Shown piece after piece: positions 16,044 to 23,717 of a stretch of DNA of 28,633 bases. The DNA is taken from positions 1-28,633 of the forward strand of contig CAYTCZ010000043.1 in assembly GCA_964436315.1 (NCBI GenBank), written 5' to 3'. Numbering within the stretch: the stretch's first letter is position 1; each line of letters starts with the position of its first letter. The DNA comes from CAYTCZ01 sp964436315 (GTDB lineage: Bacteria > Actinomycetota > Thermoleophilia > Gaiellales > Gaiellaceae). Below the pieces are notes generated by a model. It was not told the DNA's origin, searched no databases, and worked only from the letters and a program-made list of their open reading frames with translations. A program made the position numbers and the translations under genes.

Positions 16044-16100
16044 ATGTCTCGAATCGTGTGGTCCGGTTTCTACGGTGTGGTCCGGTTTCTACGCGCCTGA
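16044..16100 (+). CDS. Possible 18-residue peptide ORF
   Basis: ATG 16044 opens 18 codons (MSRIVWSG... ending VVRFLRA) preceded by AAGGGG eight bases upstream. The product is hydrophobic and basic. Most of it is encoded by the 19-bp tandem duplication, read in two frames. It runs into the 3' end of the convergent HD-GYP gene with no terminator. This may be chance; it is listed because three other tiny ORFs with ribosome sites surround it. Confidence 0.2.
   Translation: MSRIVWSGFYGVVRFLRA
16056..16093. repeat. Perfect 19-bp tandem duplication
   Basis: GTGTGGTCCGGTTTCTACG occurs twice head-to-tail, at 16056-16074 and 16075-16093, with no mismatch. It lies in the 3' untranslated part of the HD-GYP transcript. 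The perfect identity suggests a recent duplication; a binding-site or mRNA-structure role is possible but not shown. Confidence 0.9.
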
Positions 16101-16107
16101 GCCCGCT

Positions 16108-17484
16108 CTATGCGGCACCGGCCGACAGTTGGCTTGCGAGCTCCGGATGCTGTTGGGCCTCAAGCGCAAAGTCAGCTCTGGCGCCAGACCGATAAGTCTC
16201 ACCTGCGCTTGCGAGGATTGCTTCAAACGCTGCAACGACGGTGATGTCGAATTGCGTCTCGACGGCTTGCGCGAGCCGAAGGCGGGCGACTTGGGTTGGC
16301 ATCGCATCCCGGTACGGCCTACCCGAAGTCATTGCGTTATATGCGTCCGCGACGCCAACGATTCGAGAAATCAGCGGGATCTCCTCTCCCGCAAGGCTAT
16401 CCGGGTAGCCATTCCCGTCCATCCTCTCGTGGTGGTGGCGGACGATGTTTGCAATCTCAGAGTAATCCGGGACGTGGGCCAGAATCCTCTCGCCGATTTC
16501 GGAGTGTTCCTCCATATGGCGGCGCTCCTCAAGCGTTAGGGGACCTTCCTTCTCGAGGATCCCAATCGGCACGCCTACCTTTCCAATGTCATGAAGTAGC
16601 CCGGCGAGGTGGGCAAGTTGCTGTTCCTCGGCTGTGAGCCCAAGTCGTTCGGCTATGTCCCTCGCGTATACAGCAACTGCCGCTGAGTGGCCCGCGGTGT
16701 ACTTGTCTCGGGCATCCAGCGCTGCAGCGAGGGCGCCAGCAAATGAAAGATGGGCTTCCTCGAGACGCCTGTTTGCGTTGGCCAATTGCTCACGAGCTTG
16801 ACGCTCTTGGTGATAAAGCCCGTACAAATGATGAGCGGCAAACGCGGGACCGAGAAACAGGATCAGGCTGCTCGGGGAAAGCTCATACGCGTAAACGAGC
16901 AGCACGATGACCGGTGTATAGAGCGGAACCGTGCCAAGCAGTACGGGACGCATAGAGCGCAAGAACGCCTGGCATGAACCCGAGCCGCGGAAACTAACCG
17001 TCAGGGAACCCACCGTGACATCGACAACTGCCTCAGTGAATGCCGCGAGCGCAACGGCAACAACGACAGCTCCGAAAGATTCGCTTTGCAGAAGGACGAA
17101 CTGGGCGATGAGTCCTGCGAGAGCTGCGGCAATCACACTGTGCGACGTCCATATGAGCCATCTCAAGTAGGGGCGTTTCAGGTCAGCCAGGAGCCCGATC
17201 GTTGCGACTGCCATGGCTTCCAGTGGTCCGAAGGCTACGGCCGCGAATAGGACCGGCAGGACCGAAACCGTCATTTCAAGATTCGAGGTCACCCTGACCG
17301 GCTGCCGCTCAGCTAGGCCTGCCATCAGGCCCAGGACTGCGATTAGCCAGAGAGGGCCGTCGAGCCCGGCATCGATCTCCAAGACAAGGAGGGCGACGAG
17401 TCCCGCGGCAACAGCAAGACTCAGACCGAACCACTCTAAGGGGCCCCAGTGGCGCAGCGGCGTTGTCGTCAGAACTGTTGCCAA
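16108..17484 (-). CDS. Membrane HD-GYP domain phosphodiesterase
   Basis: From a TTG at 17484 the protein has 458 residues. Several hydrophobic helices (about residues 17-215, first one near EWFGLSLAVAAGLVALLVL) precede a helical linker with QERQAREQLANANRRLEEAH, then an HD-GYP domain with HDIGK (His298-Asp299), three histidines at 350-352 and DGNGYP ending near residue 361. HD-GYP enzymes hydrolyse cyclic di-GMP or related dinucleotides; the metal motifs look intact. The frame is open to an ATG at 17622, but that extension is arginine-rich, antisense to the second GAARAW peptide and crosses its promoter, so it is probably not translated. The true start is uncertain because there is no good ribosome site. 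The N-terminal membrane domain is an unidentified sensor. Confidence 0.85.
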   Translation of the reverse strand: MATVLTTTPLRHWGPLEWFGLSLAVAAGLVALLVLEIDAGLDGPLWLIAVLGLMAGLAERQPVRVTSNLEMTVSVLPVLFAAVAFGPLEAMAVATIGLLADLKRPYLRWLIWTSHSVIAAALAGLIAQFVLLQSESFGAVVVAVALAAFTEAVVDVTVGSLTVSFRGSGSCQAFLRSMRPVLLGTVPLYTPVIVLLVYAYELSPSSLILFLGPAFAAHHLYGLYHQERQAREQLANANRRLEEAHLSFAGALAAALDARDKYTAGHSAAVAVYARDIAERLGLTAEEQQLAHLAGLLHDIGKVGVPIGILEKEGPLTLEERRHMEEHSEIGERILAHVPDYSEIANIVRHHHERMDGNGYPDSLAGEEIPLISRIVGVADAYNAMTSGRPYRDAMPTQVARLRLAQAVETQFDITVVAAFEAILASAGETYRSGARADFALEAQQHPELASQLSAGAA

Positions 17485-17486
17485 CC

Positions 17487-17515
17487 TTGAAACTCGCTTT
17501 TTAGCGGAGTACGAT
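17487..17515 (+). promoter_or_regulatory. Promoter of the second GAARAW peptide
   Basis: TTGAAA (17487-17492) and TACGAT (17510-17515) are separated by 17 bases, a near-consensus sigma-70 promoter. The start would fall near 17522, leaving a leader of about 34 bases with AAGGAGG at 17541-17547 before ATG 17556. Confidence 0.65.
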
Positions 17516-17555
17516 CGGAGATGCCGTTGTCCCCCCCGTAAAGGAGGAGCTCGAG

Positions 17556-17633
17556 ATGACTGTGCGATTGCTCGGTCTGCTTGCCGCTCTCGCCGCGCTC
17601 GCGACAGCCGCTGGCGCAGCACGAGCTTGGTAA
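17556..17633 (+). CDS. 25-residue hydrophobic peptide ending GAARAW (paralogue 2)
   Basis: ATG 17556 starts a 25-codon gene with a perfect AAGGAGG site at 17541-17547 and a good promoter at 17487-17515. The product begins MTVRLLGLLAALAAL and ends GAARAW, so it shares the GLLA core and the exact C-terminal hexapeptide with the gene at 15648-15722. Codons differ between the copies (for example GCAGCACGAGCTTGG against GCAGCCAGGGCCTGG), so the protein rather than the DNA is conserved. It reads as a signal peptide ending at an ARA|W cleavage site. The stop is followed after three bases by a hairpin. It is divergent from the HD-GYP gene and convergent with the small luxR gene. Role unknown: pheromone precursor, membrane micro-subunit or toxin-like peptide. 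Confidence 0.78.
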   Translation: MTVRLLGLLAALAALATAAGAARAW

Positions 17634-17636
17634 AGC

Positions 17637-17661
17637 CCTCGAAGTCTTAACTTCTTCGAGG
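17637..17661 (+). terminator. Hairpin terminator of the second GAARAW peptide gene
   Basis: CCTCGAAG at 17637-17644 pairs with CTTCGAGG at 17654-17661, an 8-bp perfect stem with a nine-base loop, starting just after the stop codon. Confidence 0.65.
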
Positions 17662-17669
17662 CACTTCGC

Positions 17670-17687
17670 ATCCCTCTGTTGAGGGAT
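17670..17687 (-). terminator. Hairpin terminator of the convergent luxR gene
   Basis: ATCCCTC (17670-17676) pairs with GAGGGAT (17681-17687) around a TGTT loop, a 7-bp perfect stem. It lies 38 bases beyond the luxR stop on the minus strand and together with the hairpin at 17637-17661 separates the two converging genes. Confidence 0.6.
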
Positions 17688-17725
17688 CCCATAGTTCGGA
17701 AGACCGCGGTCGGGGCTGGTCGCCG

Positions 17726-18061
17726 CTAGGCGATCAGCCCCCGCCGAAACCCGATCGCCACCGCATGCGCGCGGCTGCGTGCCTGAAGTTTGGCGAGGAG
17801 GTGTCGGACATGGGATTTGACCGTCTCTTCCGAGAGAAAGAGTTCGGTCCCGATCTCACGGTTTACGAGGCCGTCCGAGATGAGCTGGAGAACTTCAATC
17901 TCCCGCGTCGTCGGCTCTTGCTCGAGTTCTCGAACCGGGTTCTGGATCGGAATTACGTCGGCCGAAGTTCCCTGGTTGCTCCTTCGAGCCGCAGCCTCGT
18001 CAAAGCGACGTGAGTGCCGGACGTAACGACTAAGGATTTCCTTGCGCTGTGCTGCGTCCAC
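17726..18061 (-). CDS. Small LuxR-type HTH regulator
   Basis: The 111-residue protein has a short N-terminal region (about 50 residues, starting MDAAQRKEILSRYVRHSRRF, without a recognisable sensor domain) and a LuxR HTH at about 51-110: TTREIEVLQLISDGLVNREI, then GTELFLSEETVKSHVRHLLAKL. It resembles the output domain of NarL-type response regulators without the receiver. The start is GTG 18061 with no obvious ribosome site, so the first residues are uncertain. It is convergent with the second GAARAW peptide gene and downstream of the sigma-factor gene, from which it is separated by 160 bases containing a hairpin. It is a candidate regulator of the peptide units, inferred only from position. 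Confidence 0.8.
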   Translation of the reverse strand: MDAAQRKEILSRYVRHSRRFDEAAARRSNQGTSADVIPIQNPVRELEQEPTTREIEVLQLISDGLVNREIGTELFLSEETVKSHVRHLLAKLQARSRAHAVAIGFRRGLIA

Positions 18062-18139
18062 GATCGGGGAATCGGCACTGTCGATCCCTGGGGGGACCCC
18101 TCAATCGAGGGAGTCAGCGTCCCGTAATGAGTGATTTTG

Positions 18140-18169
18140 TGGCTCGCGCTGCTTCGCCCGCCCGAGCCA
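18140..18169 (-). terminator. Possible terminator of the sigma-factor gene
   Basis: TGGCTCG (18140-18146) pairs with CGAGCCA (18163-18169), a 7-bp stem with a 16-base loop, about 52 bases after the sigma-factor stop on the minus strand. The GGCCT/AGGCC pair at 18170-18191 is a second weaker option. Confidence 0.4.
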
Positions 18170-18221
18170 GGCCTTAGACCACTACGAGGCCCAGCGACAC
18201 GTAACTCGTGCGGCCTCGGCG

Positions 18222-19277
18222 CTACGCAGCGACCGATGCGAGATCGCGAAGTGCGGCGAGTCGTGCCAGTGCCTGACCCTCGAGCTGGCGTACGCGTTCG
18301 CGAGTCAGGCCGAGTTCATGGCCGATCGCCTCGAGCGTCCAAGGCTCACCCTCAAATCCGAAGCGGAGTTCGAGGATCCGTCGCTCGCGCTCAGGAAGCG
18401 CGTCGAGTGCGCGACGTACGCCCTGCTTGCGAAGCGACTCTTCTGCCTCATCGAACGGATCCGCGGCTTCACGATCCGCGAACAGATCGCCGAGCTCGCC
18501 CTCATCATCGGCCCCGACGCTCTGGTTCAGCGATACCGATGCCTGTGCCGCTCCGAGAGCCTCATCAACGTGCTGGACCGGGAGCCCTGTTGCTTCCGCG
18601 AGTTCCTCGCGTGTCGCTTCTCGTCCAAGCTCGACCTCGAGCCGTCGCGCGGCTCGGCCCAGCTTCTGCTGACGCTCGACCACGTGTACAGGGACGCGAA
18701 TTGTCCTGGCGTTGTTCGCGACTGCGCGCTGTACGGACTGGCGGATCCACCAGGTGGCGTAGGTCGAAAATTTGTAGCCGCGACGCCAGTCGAACTTCTC
18801 GACGGCTCGATTCAGTCCCAACGTTCCCTCTTGAATGAGATCGAGGAACGGGACGCCTAGACCGCGGTACCCCTTTGCAATCGAGACGACGAGTCGCAGA
18901 TTCGACTCGATCATCCTGCGCTTCGCGAGCGTGTCGCCCTTTTCGATCTGCTTGGCGAGCATGACTTCCTCCGAGGCAGTCAGGAGCTTGTGGCGACCCA
19001 CATCGGCGAGAAACAGCTGAAGGCTATCGCCGGCTCCCTGAACCGGGTCTGCGCTCAGGTTGATCTCGCTGTCGAGTCCGCTCGGAGGTGGCCCGATTTC
19101 GAGACCGATTCCTTCGAGCTCCTGGGTGAAGTCGGCAAGCTCGTCGTCTCCGAGGTCGAGTTCGATCTGGAGCGCCTCGAGCTCTGCGCGCTCGACGTAG
19201 CCGCGCTCCTCAGCGTTCTCGAGGATCGATCGGCCAGCGACTGTCTCAAGCAACTCGTGCATGGTGTTCTGACTCAA
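18222..19277 (-). CDS. Primary-type sigma-70 factor (RpoD/HrdB-like)
   Basis: The 351-residue sigma factor directs RNA polymerase to promoters. It has a short region 1.1-like N terminus (about 7-60, LENAEERGYVERAELEAL), region 1.2 (80-113), region 2 with NLRLVVSIAKGYRGLGVPF and DLIQEGTLGLNRAVEKFD (117-187, including the YATWWIRQ segment), region 3 (about 195-270) and region 4 (290-345) with RFGFEGEPWTLEAIGHELGL and TRERVRQLEGQAL. All regions of a group 1/2 sigma are present, so this is not an ECF factor. Whether it is the housekeeping or an alternative HrdB-type copy cannot be decided here. The start is TTG 19277 with AAAGGAAG 11 bases upstream; ATG 19262 is the alternative. Confidence 0.92.
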   Translation of the reverse strand: MSQNTMHELLETVAGRSILENAEERGYVERAELEALQIELDLGDDELADFTQELEGIGLEIGPPPSGLDSEINLSADPVQGAGDSLQLFLADVGRHKLLTASEEVMLAKQIEKGDTLAKRRMIESNLRLVVSIAKGYRGLGVPFLDLIQEGTLGLNRAVEKFDWRRGYKFSTYATWWIRQSVQRAVANNARTIRVPVHVVERQQKLGRAARRLEVELGREATREELAEATGLPVQHVDEALGAAQASVSLNQSVGADDEGELGDLFADREAADPFDEAEESLRKQGVRRALDALPERERRILELRFGFEGEPWTLEAIGHELGLTRERVRQLEGQALARLAALRDLASVAA

Positions 19278-19429
19278 GTTCTCTCAATCTTCCTTTCGCA
19301 GCAACCTGGGCGGCGGATCACGGCGGCCCCCCAATATGGGCATTCGTACTCTACGCAGGTTCTCCTGGCGACACCAGCACGTTCGCCGATTCTTAACCGG
19401 CGTTTAACGGAACGATTGCAGGCTAGAGT

Positions 19430-21640
19430 CTATTCCGCCGCTGCGGACGTACCAGATGATACCGGCTTGGCTTCGGCCTCGGTCGAGTCGCTTTCCTGCG
19501 GCTGGTTCGCCCAGTCTTCATCGAACTCAACGCGCCATTTCCCCTCTTCGTTTTGATCGAGACGTAACTTCGCCCGGAACGTCCGGCCAGACCGGCCCCG
19601 GAAGCCATTCACAGGTTTCTCGGTCTTTCGCGTGGCCATAAGCTCCTTGACGACCGAGGCTGGGAGGATTTTGTTCGCCTTCTTCTTCCAGATGACGAAA
19701 CCGCAGCCTGGATCATCCTTCGTCCAGCAGGAGTATCCCTTGCGGTTCTCTATCACGTCTCGGCCACAGATCGGACAGGGGCCGAGGTTCGCGCGTTCGA
19801 TCTTGACACCTTTGAGGCGATCCAGATCCTCGACGGTCTCCTTCGTGAATTTCACGATGTCGGCCATGAATGCCGGTCGGCTGTCTGAGCCTCTCTCAAT
19901 AAGCCCCAAGCGGCGCTCCCAGTTCCCGGTGAGCTCCGGGGATGTCAGGGGATGCTCGCCGAGAAGCGAAATCACCTGGATTCCCTTGTCTGTCGCGATG
20001 AGCGCCCGGCCTTCGCGTTCGATGTAGCCCACGGTAATGAGACGTTCGATGATCGACGCCCGTGTCGCCGGCGTCCCGATCCCGGAGTCCTTCATCGCTT
20101 CACGCAGTTCGGGGTCCTCGATGTTCTTACCCGCCGTCTCCATGGCCGCCAGGAGCGACGCGTCAGTAAAGCGCCGTGGCGGCTTCGTCTCTTTCCTCAG
20201 AGACTCGACCGAGACCGTCTCGACCGATTCGCCCTTTGCGAGGGCCGGCAAGAGTTGGTCACCGCCAGAGTCGTCATCATCGCGTCGGCCGTTCTCGTTC
20301 CCCTCACCGTACACAGACTTCCAGCCGGCCTCGAGCATCACGCGCCCGCTTGTTCGGAAGACCCGCTCGGCAACAGTCGTTTCCACACGTGTTCGCTCGA
20401 ACACCGCCTCGGGGAAGAACACGGCCAGGAAGCGCTTGGCAATCAGGTCGAAAATCTTTAGCTCATCGTCACCCATCTTCGAGAGATCATGTTCGGCTCG
20501 AGTCGGAATGATCGCGTGGTGATCCTCGACCTTCTCATCGTTGACCACCCTTCCCAAGGGAAGGCGCTCGAGCCGCACGACGTACGCGGCAGCCTTCGCG
20601 TATTGAGGCTGGCGGCCGACGAGATCGGCGGTCGGCTTGATCTCTTCGATGAGTTCACTCGTCAAGAAACGAGAGTTCGTTCGAGGATAAGTGACCGCTT
20701 TGTGTTCCTCGTAGAGCCTCTGCGTGGCAGCCAATGTTCGGCGTGCTGAGAACCCGTACTGTGTATTTGCGTGTCGCTGGAGCGAGGTGAGGTCGTATAG
20801 CAGCTGGGGTTTTTCCCGCTCTTCCTTCTTCTCGAGCTTCGTGACCTCGCCAGCTTTCCCGGTGCAGTCCGACACAACGGCCGTGGCCTCGTCCTCGGGA
20901 AGGCGTTTTCCGCCGAGGTATCGCCCTGTGTAGAACCTCTCGTCTGCGGCCTCGAACCGCGCCTCGACGAGCCAGTAGGGCTCCGGCTTGAACGCGCGGA
21001 TCTCCTGCTCTCGGTTGGCGACCAGGGCGAGCGTCGGCGTTTGAACGCGGCCGAGAGAGACCGCGCCGTCAAACGCAGCTCGAAGTCGGATCGACGCCGC
21101 TCGGGTCGCATTCATTCCTACAAGCCAGTCTGCCTCTGACCGCGACCGCGCGGCCTCCTCAAGGAGAAGCATCTCGTCGCCCTCACGGAGCTCCTCAAAT
21201 GCCTCTTGGATGGCTTTCTTCGTCATCGAGTTCAGCCACAGCCGCTTCACAGGTTTGTTGGCTTTTGCCGTCTCGTAGAGATACGCGAAGATCAACTCGC
21301 CTTCGCGTCCGGCGTCGCATGCGTTGATGATGAGATCGATGTCGTCGGCCGCAATCAGCTTATGAACAGCCTTAAGCTGCTTCTTTGACTTCTCGTCGTT
21401 TGGTACGAGCTTGAAGCGATCGGGCACGATCGGAAGGTCGGCAAATCGCCACTTCTTTAGCTTGGCGTCGTAGGCATCAGGCTCCGCAAGTCCGACAAGA
21501 TGCCCCACGGCCCAAGTGATCGTGCAGTCGTCACCCTCGAGGGCCGTCTTGTCCGTTGTCTGCTTGAACGTGCCCGGAAGCGCAGCCGCAAGATCACGAC
21601 CGACTGAAGGTTTTTCCGCGATGACGAGCGTTTTGCCCAT
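19430..21640 (-). CDS. topB: DNA topoisomerase III-type type IA topoisomerase
   Basis: Type IA topoisomerases relax or decatenate DNA through a 5'-phosphotyrosine bond. This 736-residue enzyme has the Toprim domain (IAEKPSVGRDLA at 7-18, DAGREGE at 109-115), the LGRVQTPTLALV motif near residue 196, and the catalytic tyrosine in YPRTNSR (Tyr318). The central domain includes SGIGTPATRASIIERL, and a C-terminal zinc ribbon has CPICGRDVIENRKGYSC and a later Cys in DDPGC. After it comes a basic segment ending in an acidic tail. Organisation matches TopB more than TopA. ATG 21640 has a weak AAGG ribosome site inside an inverted repeat. It is followed, 152 bases later, by the sigma gene on the same strand. 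Confidence 0.92.
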   Translation of the reverse strand: MGKTLVIAEKPSVGRDLAAALPGTFKQTTDKTALEGDDCTITWAVGHLVGLAEPDAYDAKLKKWRFADLPIVPDRFKLVPNDEKSKKQLKAVHKLIAADDIDLIINACDAGREGELIFAYLYETAKANKPVKRLWLNSMTKKAIQEAFEELREGDEMLLLEEAARSRSEADWLVGMNATRAASIRLRAAFDGAVSLGRVQTPTLALVANREQEIRAFKPEPYWLVEARFEAADERFYTGRYLGGKRLPEDEATAVVSDCTGKAGEVTKLEKKEEREKPQLLYDLTSLQRHANTQYGFSARRTLAATQRLYEEHKAVTYPRTNSRFLTSELIEEIKPTADLVGRQPQYAKAAAYVVRLERLPLGRVVNDEKVEDHHAIIPTRAEHDLSKMGDDELKIFDLIAKRFLAVFFPEAVFERTRVETTVAERVFRTSGRVMLEAGWKSVYGEGNENGRRDDDDSGGDQLLPALAKGESVETVSVESLRKETKPPRRFTDASLLAAMETAGKNIEDPELREAMKDSGIGTPATRASIIERLITVGYIEREGRALIATDKGIQVISLLGEHPLTSPELTGNWERRLGLIERGSDSRPAFMADIVKFTKETVEDLDRLKGVKIERANLGPCPICGRDVIENRKGYSCWTKDDPGCGFVIWKKKANKILPASVVKELMATRKTEKPVNGFRGRSGRTFRAKLRLDQNEEGKWRVEFDEDWANQPQESDSTEAEAKPVSSGTSAAAE

Positions 21641-21650
21641 TTGAGAAACC

Positions 21651-21665
21651 TTAGCGAAGTGCTAA
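21651..21665 (-). promoter_or_regulatory. Inverted repeat over the topB leader
   Basis: TTAGC-N5-GCTAA is a perfect inverted repeat 10-25 bases upstream of the topB ATG and overlaps its AAGG ribosome site. It could be an operator or a hairpin that lowers translation. No regulator is assigned. Confidence 0.3.
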
Positions 21666-21755
21666 ATCGGCACCTTGGTCCGTCCCCATAAGTGTTCGCT
21701 CAGGCGGCACGTTTTGACGCACATCCGTGAAACCCTGCAAGCTACCGTTCGTTCT

Positions 21756-21785
21756 GGGGATCGATCGCCCCCAAAGGGGGTCCCC
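21756..21785. repeat. Nested GC-rich inverted repeat between topB and the acyltransferase gene
   Basis: CCCCC (21768-21772) pairs with GGGGG (21776-21780) around AAA, and GGGGA (21756-21760) pairs with TCCCC (21781-21785) outside it. It lies in the 267-base divergent spacer, which otherwise shows no gene and no convincing promoter by eye. Confidence 0.4.
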
Positions 21786-21907
21786 TTCGCCCTCTCGTTC
21801 AAAGCACGGGCAGGCCATGCGAATAGCACCCAGCGGCCTTCTGGATGATTTTTGGTCGCCTCGGGATTGGCGAGACATCGCGGCCGGGAGCAAAATACTG
21901 CCCGCCG

Positions 21908-22516
21908 ATGGTTCGTAGCGTTTACACACTGATCGGTGCGCTCTCGTGGCCGGTTGTGTACGGCCTCTATCGATTGGATGCGCGTGGAATGGAGAACCTT
22001 CCCGCGAGAGGCGGCTTCGTTCTAGCCGCAAACCACTGGTCGATGTTTGATCCGTGGCCGCTCGCCATGCCGCTCTGGCCGAGGCGCCCAGTCAGGTATA
22101 TGACCAAGAGCGAGCTCTACAACCCAGTTTTCACGCCGATCCTGAACGCGGCGGGGGGCTTCCCAGTCGAGCGAGGAACAGGTGATGTCGGCGCGATCGA
22201 GCGCGGAACTGAACTCGCGCAGGCTGGCGAAATTGTCGTCATGTTTCCCGAGGGGACACGACGCACCAAGGGACGGCGGAAGAAATTCACAGCCAAACCG
22301 CAAACCGGCGCCGCTCGCATCGCCCTGAGCGCCAGGGTACCGCTCGTTCCTGCCGCGATCGCGGGGACAGACAGGCTCGCGCGCCTGACCCAACTTCGGG
22401 TCAGGTTTGGGCCACCCGTTGAGCTCGACGACCTCAGCGGCACGGGAGGTCGCTCGGCGGCCGTCGCCACCGAACGGTTGATGAGCGCGATCTATCGTCT
22501 CGAGGCCGGCCTGTGA
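21908..22516 (+). CDS. PlsC-type 1-acyl-glycerol-3-phosphate acyltransferase
   Basis: This family transfers acyl chains to lysophosphatidic acid or related acceptors at the membrane. From ATG 21908 the product has 202 residues. A hydrophobic N terminus (SVYTLIGALSWPVVYGLY) is followed by the HX4D catalytic motif NHWSMFD (His43, Asp48), the segment KSELYNPVFTPILNAAGGFPV, and FPEGTRR (113-119) for phosphate binding. A longer frame from 21845 is less likely because it starts with polar sequence lacking family similarity. It overlaps the following exonuclease gene by four bases (GTGA), so the two are cotranscribed, though no functional link is obvious. Substrate is not determined. Confidence 0.88.
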   Translation: MVRSVYTLIGALSWPVVYGLYRLDARGMENLPARGGFVLAANHWSMFDPWPLAMPLWPRRPVRYMTKSELYNPVFTPILNAAGGFPVERGTGDVGAIERGTELAQAGEIVVMFPEGTRRTKGRRKKFTAKPQTGAARIALSARVPLVPAAIAGTDRLARLTQLRVRFGPPVELDDLSGTGGRSAAVATERLMSAIYRLEAGL

Positions 22517-23343
22517 AGCCTCTTCTCGCCATCGACGGCGATTCCCTTGCTCACCGCGCGTTCCACGCTCTCCCTTCCTCCATAAGGGACGCCGCCGGCC
22601 GGCCGGCCAACATGGTGACCGGCTTTGCCAACATGGTCATCTCGCTCTACGAGGCCGAACGTCCCCGGTCGGTCTTCGTTGGCTTTGACACGGTGACGCA
22701 TCCGACCTATCGGCATGAACTCCTACCTGTGTACCAGTCAGGCCGATCCTTTCCGCCAGAACTCACCGACCAACTCGATCGACTACCACTCTTCGTCGAG
22801 GCGCTCGGCTTTCGCTTCGCGAAGCAACCTGGATACGAAGCGGATGACTTCCTGGCCGCGGCCGTTCGTGCCGAAGAGGCCCGGGGCGGCACGACGCTTG
22901 TCGTCACCAGCGACCGGGACATGTTTCAGCTTGCGAGTGAGATGACTACTATCCTCGCCCCCCGACGCGGCGTCTCTCAGCTCGATCGCGTTGGCCCCAG
23001 CGAGGTTCGCGAGCGTTACGGAGTCGAACCGGCGCAGGTCCCGGACTTCATTGCCCTCCGTGGAGACTCCTCTGACCGGATCCCAGGCGCGTCAGGAATC
23101 GGGCCCGCCCGCGCCGCGGGCGTCCTCCGCGAGTACGAGACGCTCGAAGCCGCCCTCGAGGCGGGGCGTTTCGAGGCAGAGGCGGCGGACCTTCGCCTCT
23201 ACCGACAGCTCGCGACACTACAGGCGGACGCTCCGATTCCGGAACTCCCGGATGCGTCAGCCGATTGGCAAGGGGCTGCCGCTCTCGTCTCCGATTGGGG
23301 GCTCGGCCAGCTTGCCGGGAGACTCAAGGAACGCGCGACTTAG
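22513..23343 (+). CDS. Stand-alone 5'-3' exonuclease (PolA N-terminal-like/FEN family)
   Basis: The 276-residue protein matches the 5'-nuclease domain of DNA polymerase I without the polymerase part. Acidic metal ligands appear in order: AIDGDSLAHR (Asp8, Asp10), YEADDF (Glu109, Asp111, Asp112), TSDRDMF (Asp134, Asp136) and RGDSSDRIPGASGIGPARA (Asp185, Asp188) leading into the helix-hairpin-helix near 190-205. The arch region reads THPTYRHELLPVYQSGR. Such enzymes remove RNA primers or flaps, or back up PolA. The start is GTG 22513, overlapping the acyltransferase stop. It ends tail-to-tail with lutC, the two stop codons overlapping by three bases. No missing catalytic residue was noticed. Confidence 0.9.
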   Translation: MKPLLAIDGDSLAHRAFHALPSSIRDAAGRPANMVTGFANMVISLYEAERPRSVFVGFDTVTHPTYRHELLPVYQSGRSFPPELTDQLDRLPLFVEALGFRFAKQPGYEADDFLAAAVRAEEARGGTTLVVTSDRDMFQLASEMTTILAPRRGVSQLDRVGPSEVRERYGVEPAQVPDFIALRGDSSDRIPGASGIGPARAAGVLREYETLEAALEAGRFEAEAADLRLYRQLATLQADAPIPELPDASADWQGAAALVSDWGLGQLAGRLKERAT

Positions 23344-23717
23344 GCCAGCAAGACGACGTGAACCTCGCCCGGACCATGCACGCCGACGGTGAGCTTCTGC
23401 TCGATGTCCGCGCTGCGACTCGGGCCTGTAACGATCGCCAGCGCACTCGGAAGCTCGCCTCCAAGCTCGACAAAGAGCTCGGCGAGGCCCGGAACGATTG
23501 TGTCGGCGTGGAGACGAGTGATGTGAACGTACGGGAGCAGTGATTGTGCCCGCGGCTCTTCCGGTGAGGCCGCGAGCACGACGCTGCCGGTATCTGCCAG
23601 TCCAAAACTCGCCTCGGACACCTCGGCGTCGCGAATGTCCGGCTCGAGGCCGCGGTGAACGGTGAAGCCCGCGGCCTCGGCGTTAACGACGAATGTCTCG
23701 ACGAGGCTTCTCATCAT
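23340..23717 (-). CDS. lutC: LutC-like LUD-domain protein (short form)
   Basis: LutC is the third subunit of the LutABC L-lactate oxidation complex. From ATG 23717 it has 125 residues, much shorter than the usual 200-240, and keeps the C-terminal LUD core: FGLADTGSVVL, then PYVHITRLHADTIVP, ending with VTGPSRSADIEQKLTVGVHG. The chosen ATG overlaps the lutB stop as ATGA; the longer frame to 23864 would overlap lutB by 151 bases and its extra 49 residues lack family features. The loss of the usual N-terminal part may mean a minimal LUD module, since LutB contributes its own LUD domain. Last gene of the operon. Confidence 0.85.
   Translation of the reverse strand: MMRSLVETFVVNAEAAGFTVHRGLEPDIRDAEVSEASFGLADTGSVVLAASPEEPRAQSLLPYVHITRLHADTIVPGLAELFVELGGELPSALAIVTGPSRSADIEQKLTVGVHGPGEVHVVLLA

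Noticed and set aside
19393..19408. TTAAC direct repeat with 11-base spacing upstream of the sigma gene
   Set aside because: Only two copies, about 115 bases from the start codon, with no -10 at the right distance; likely chance.
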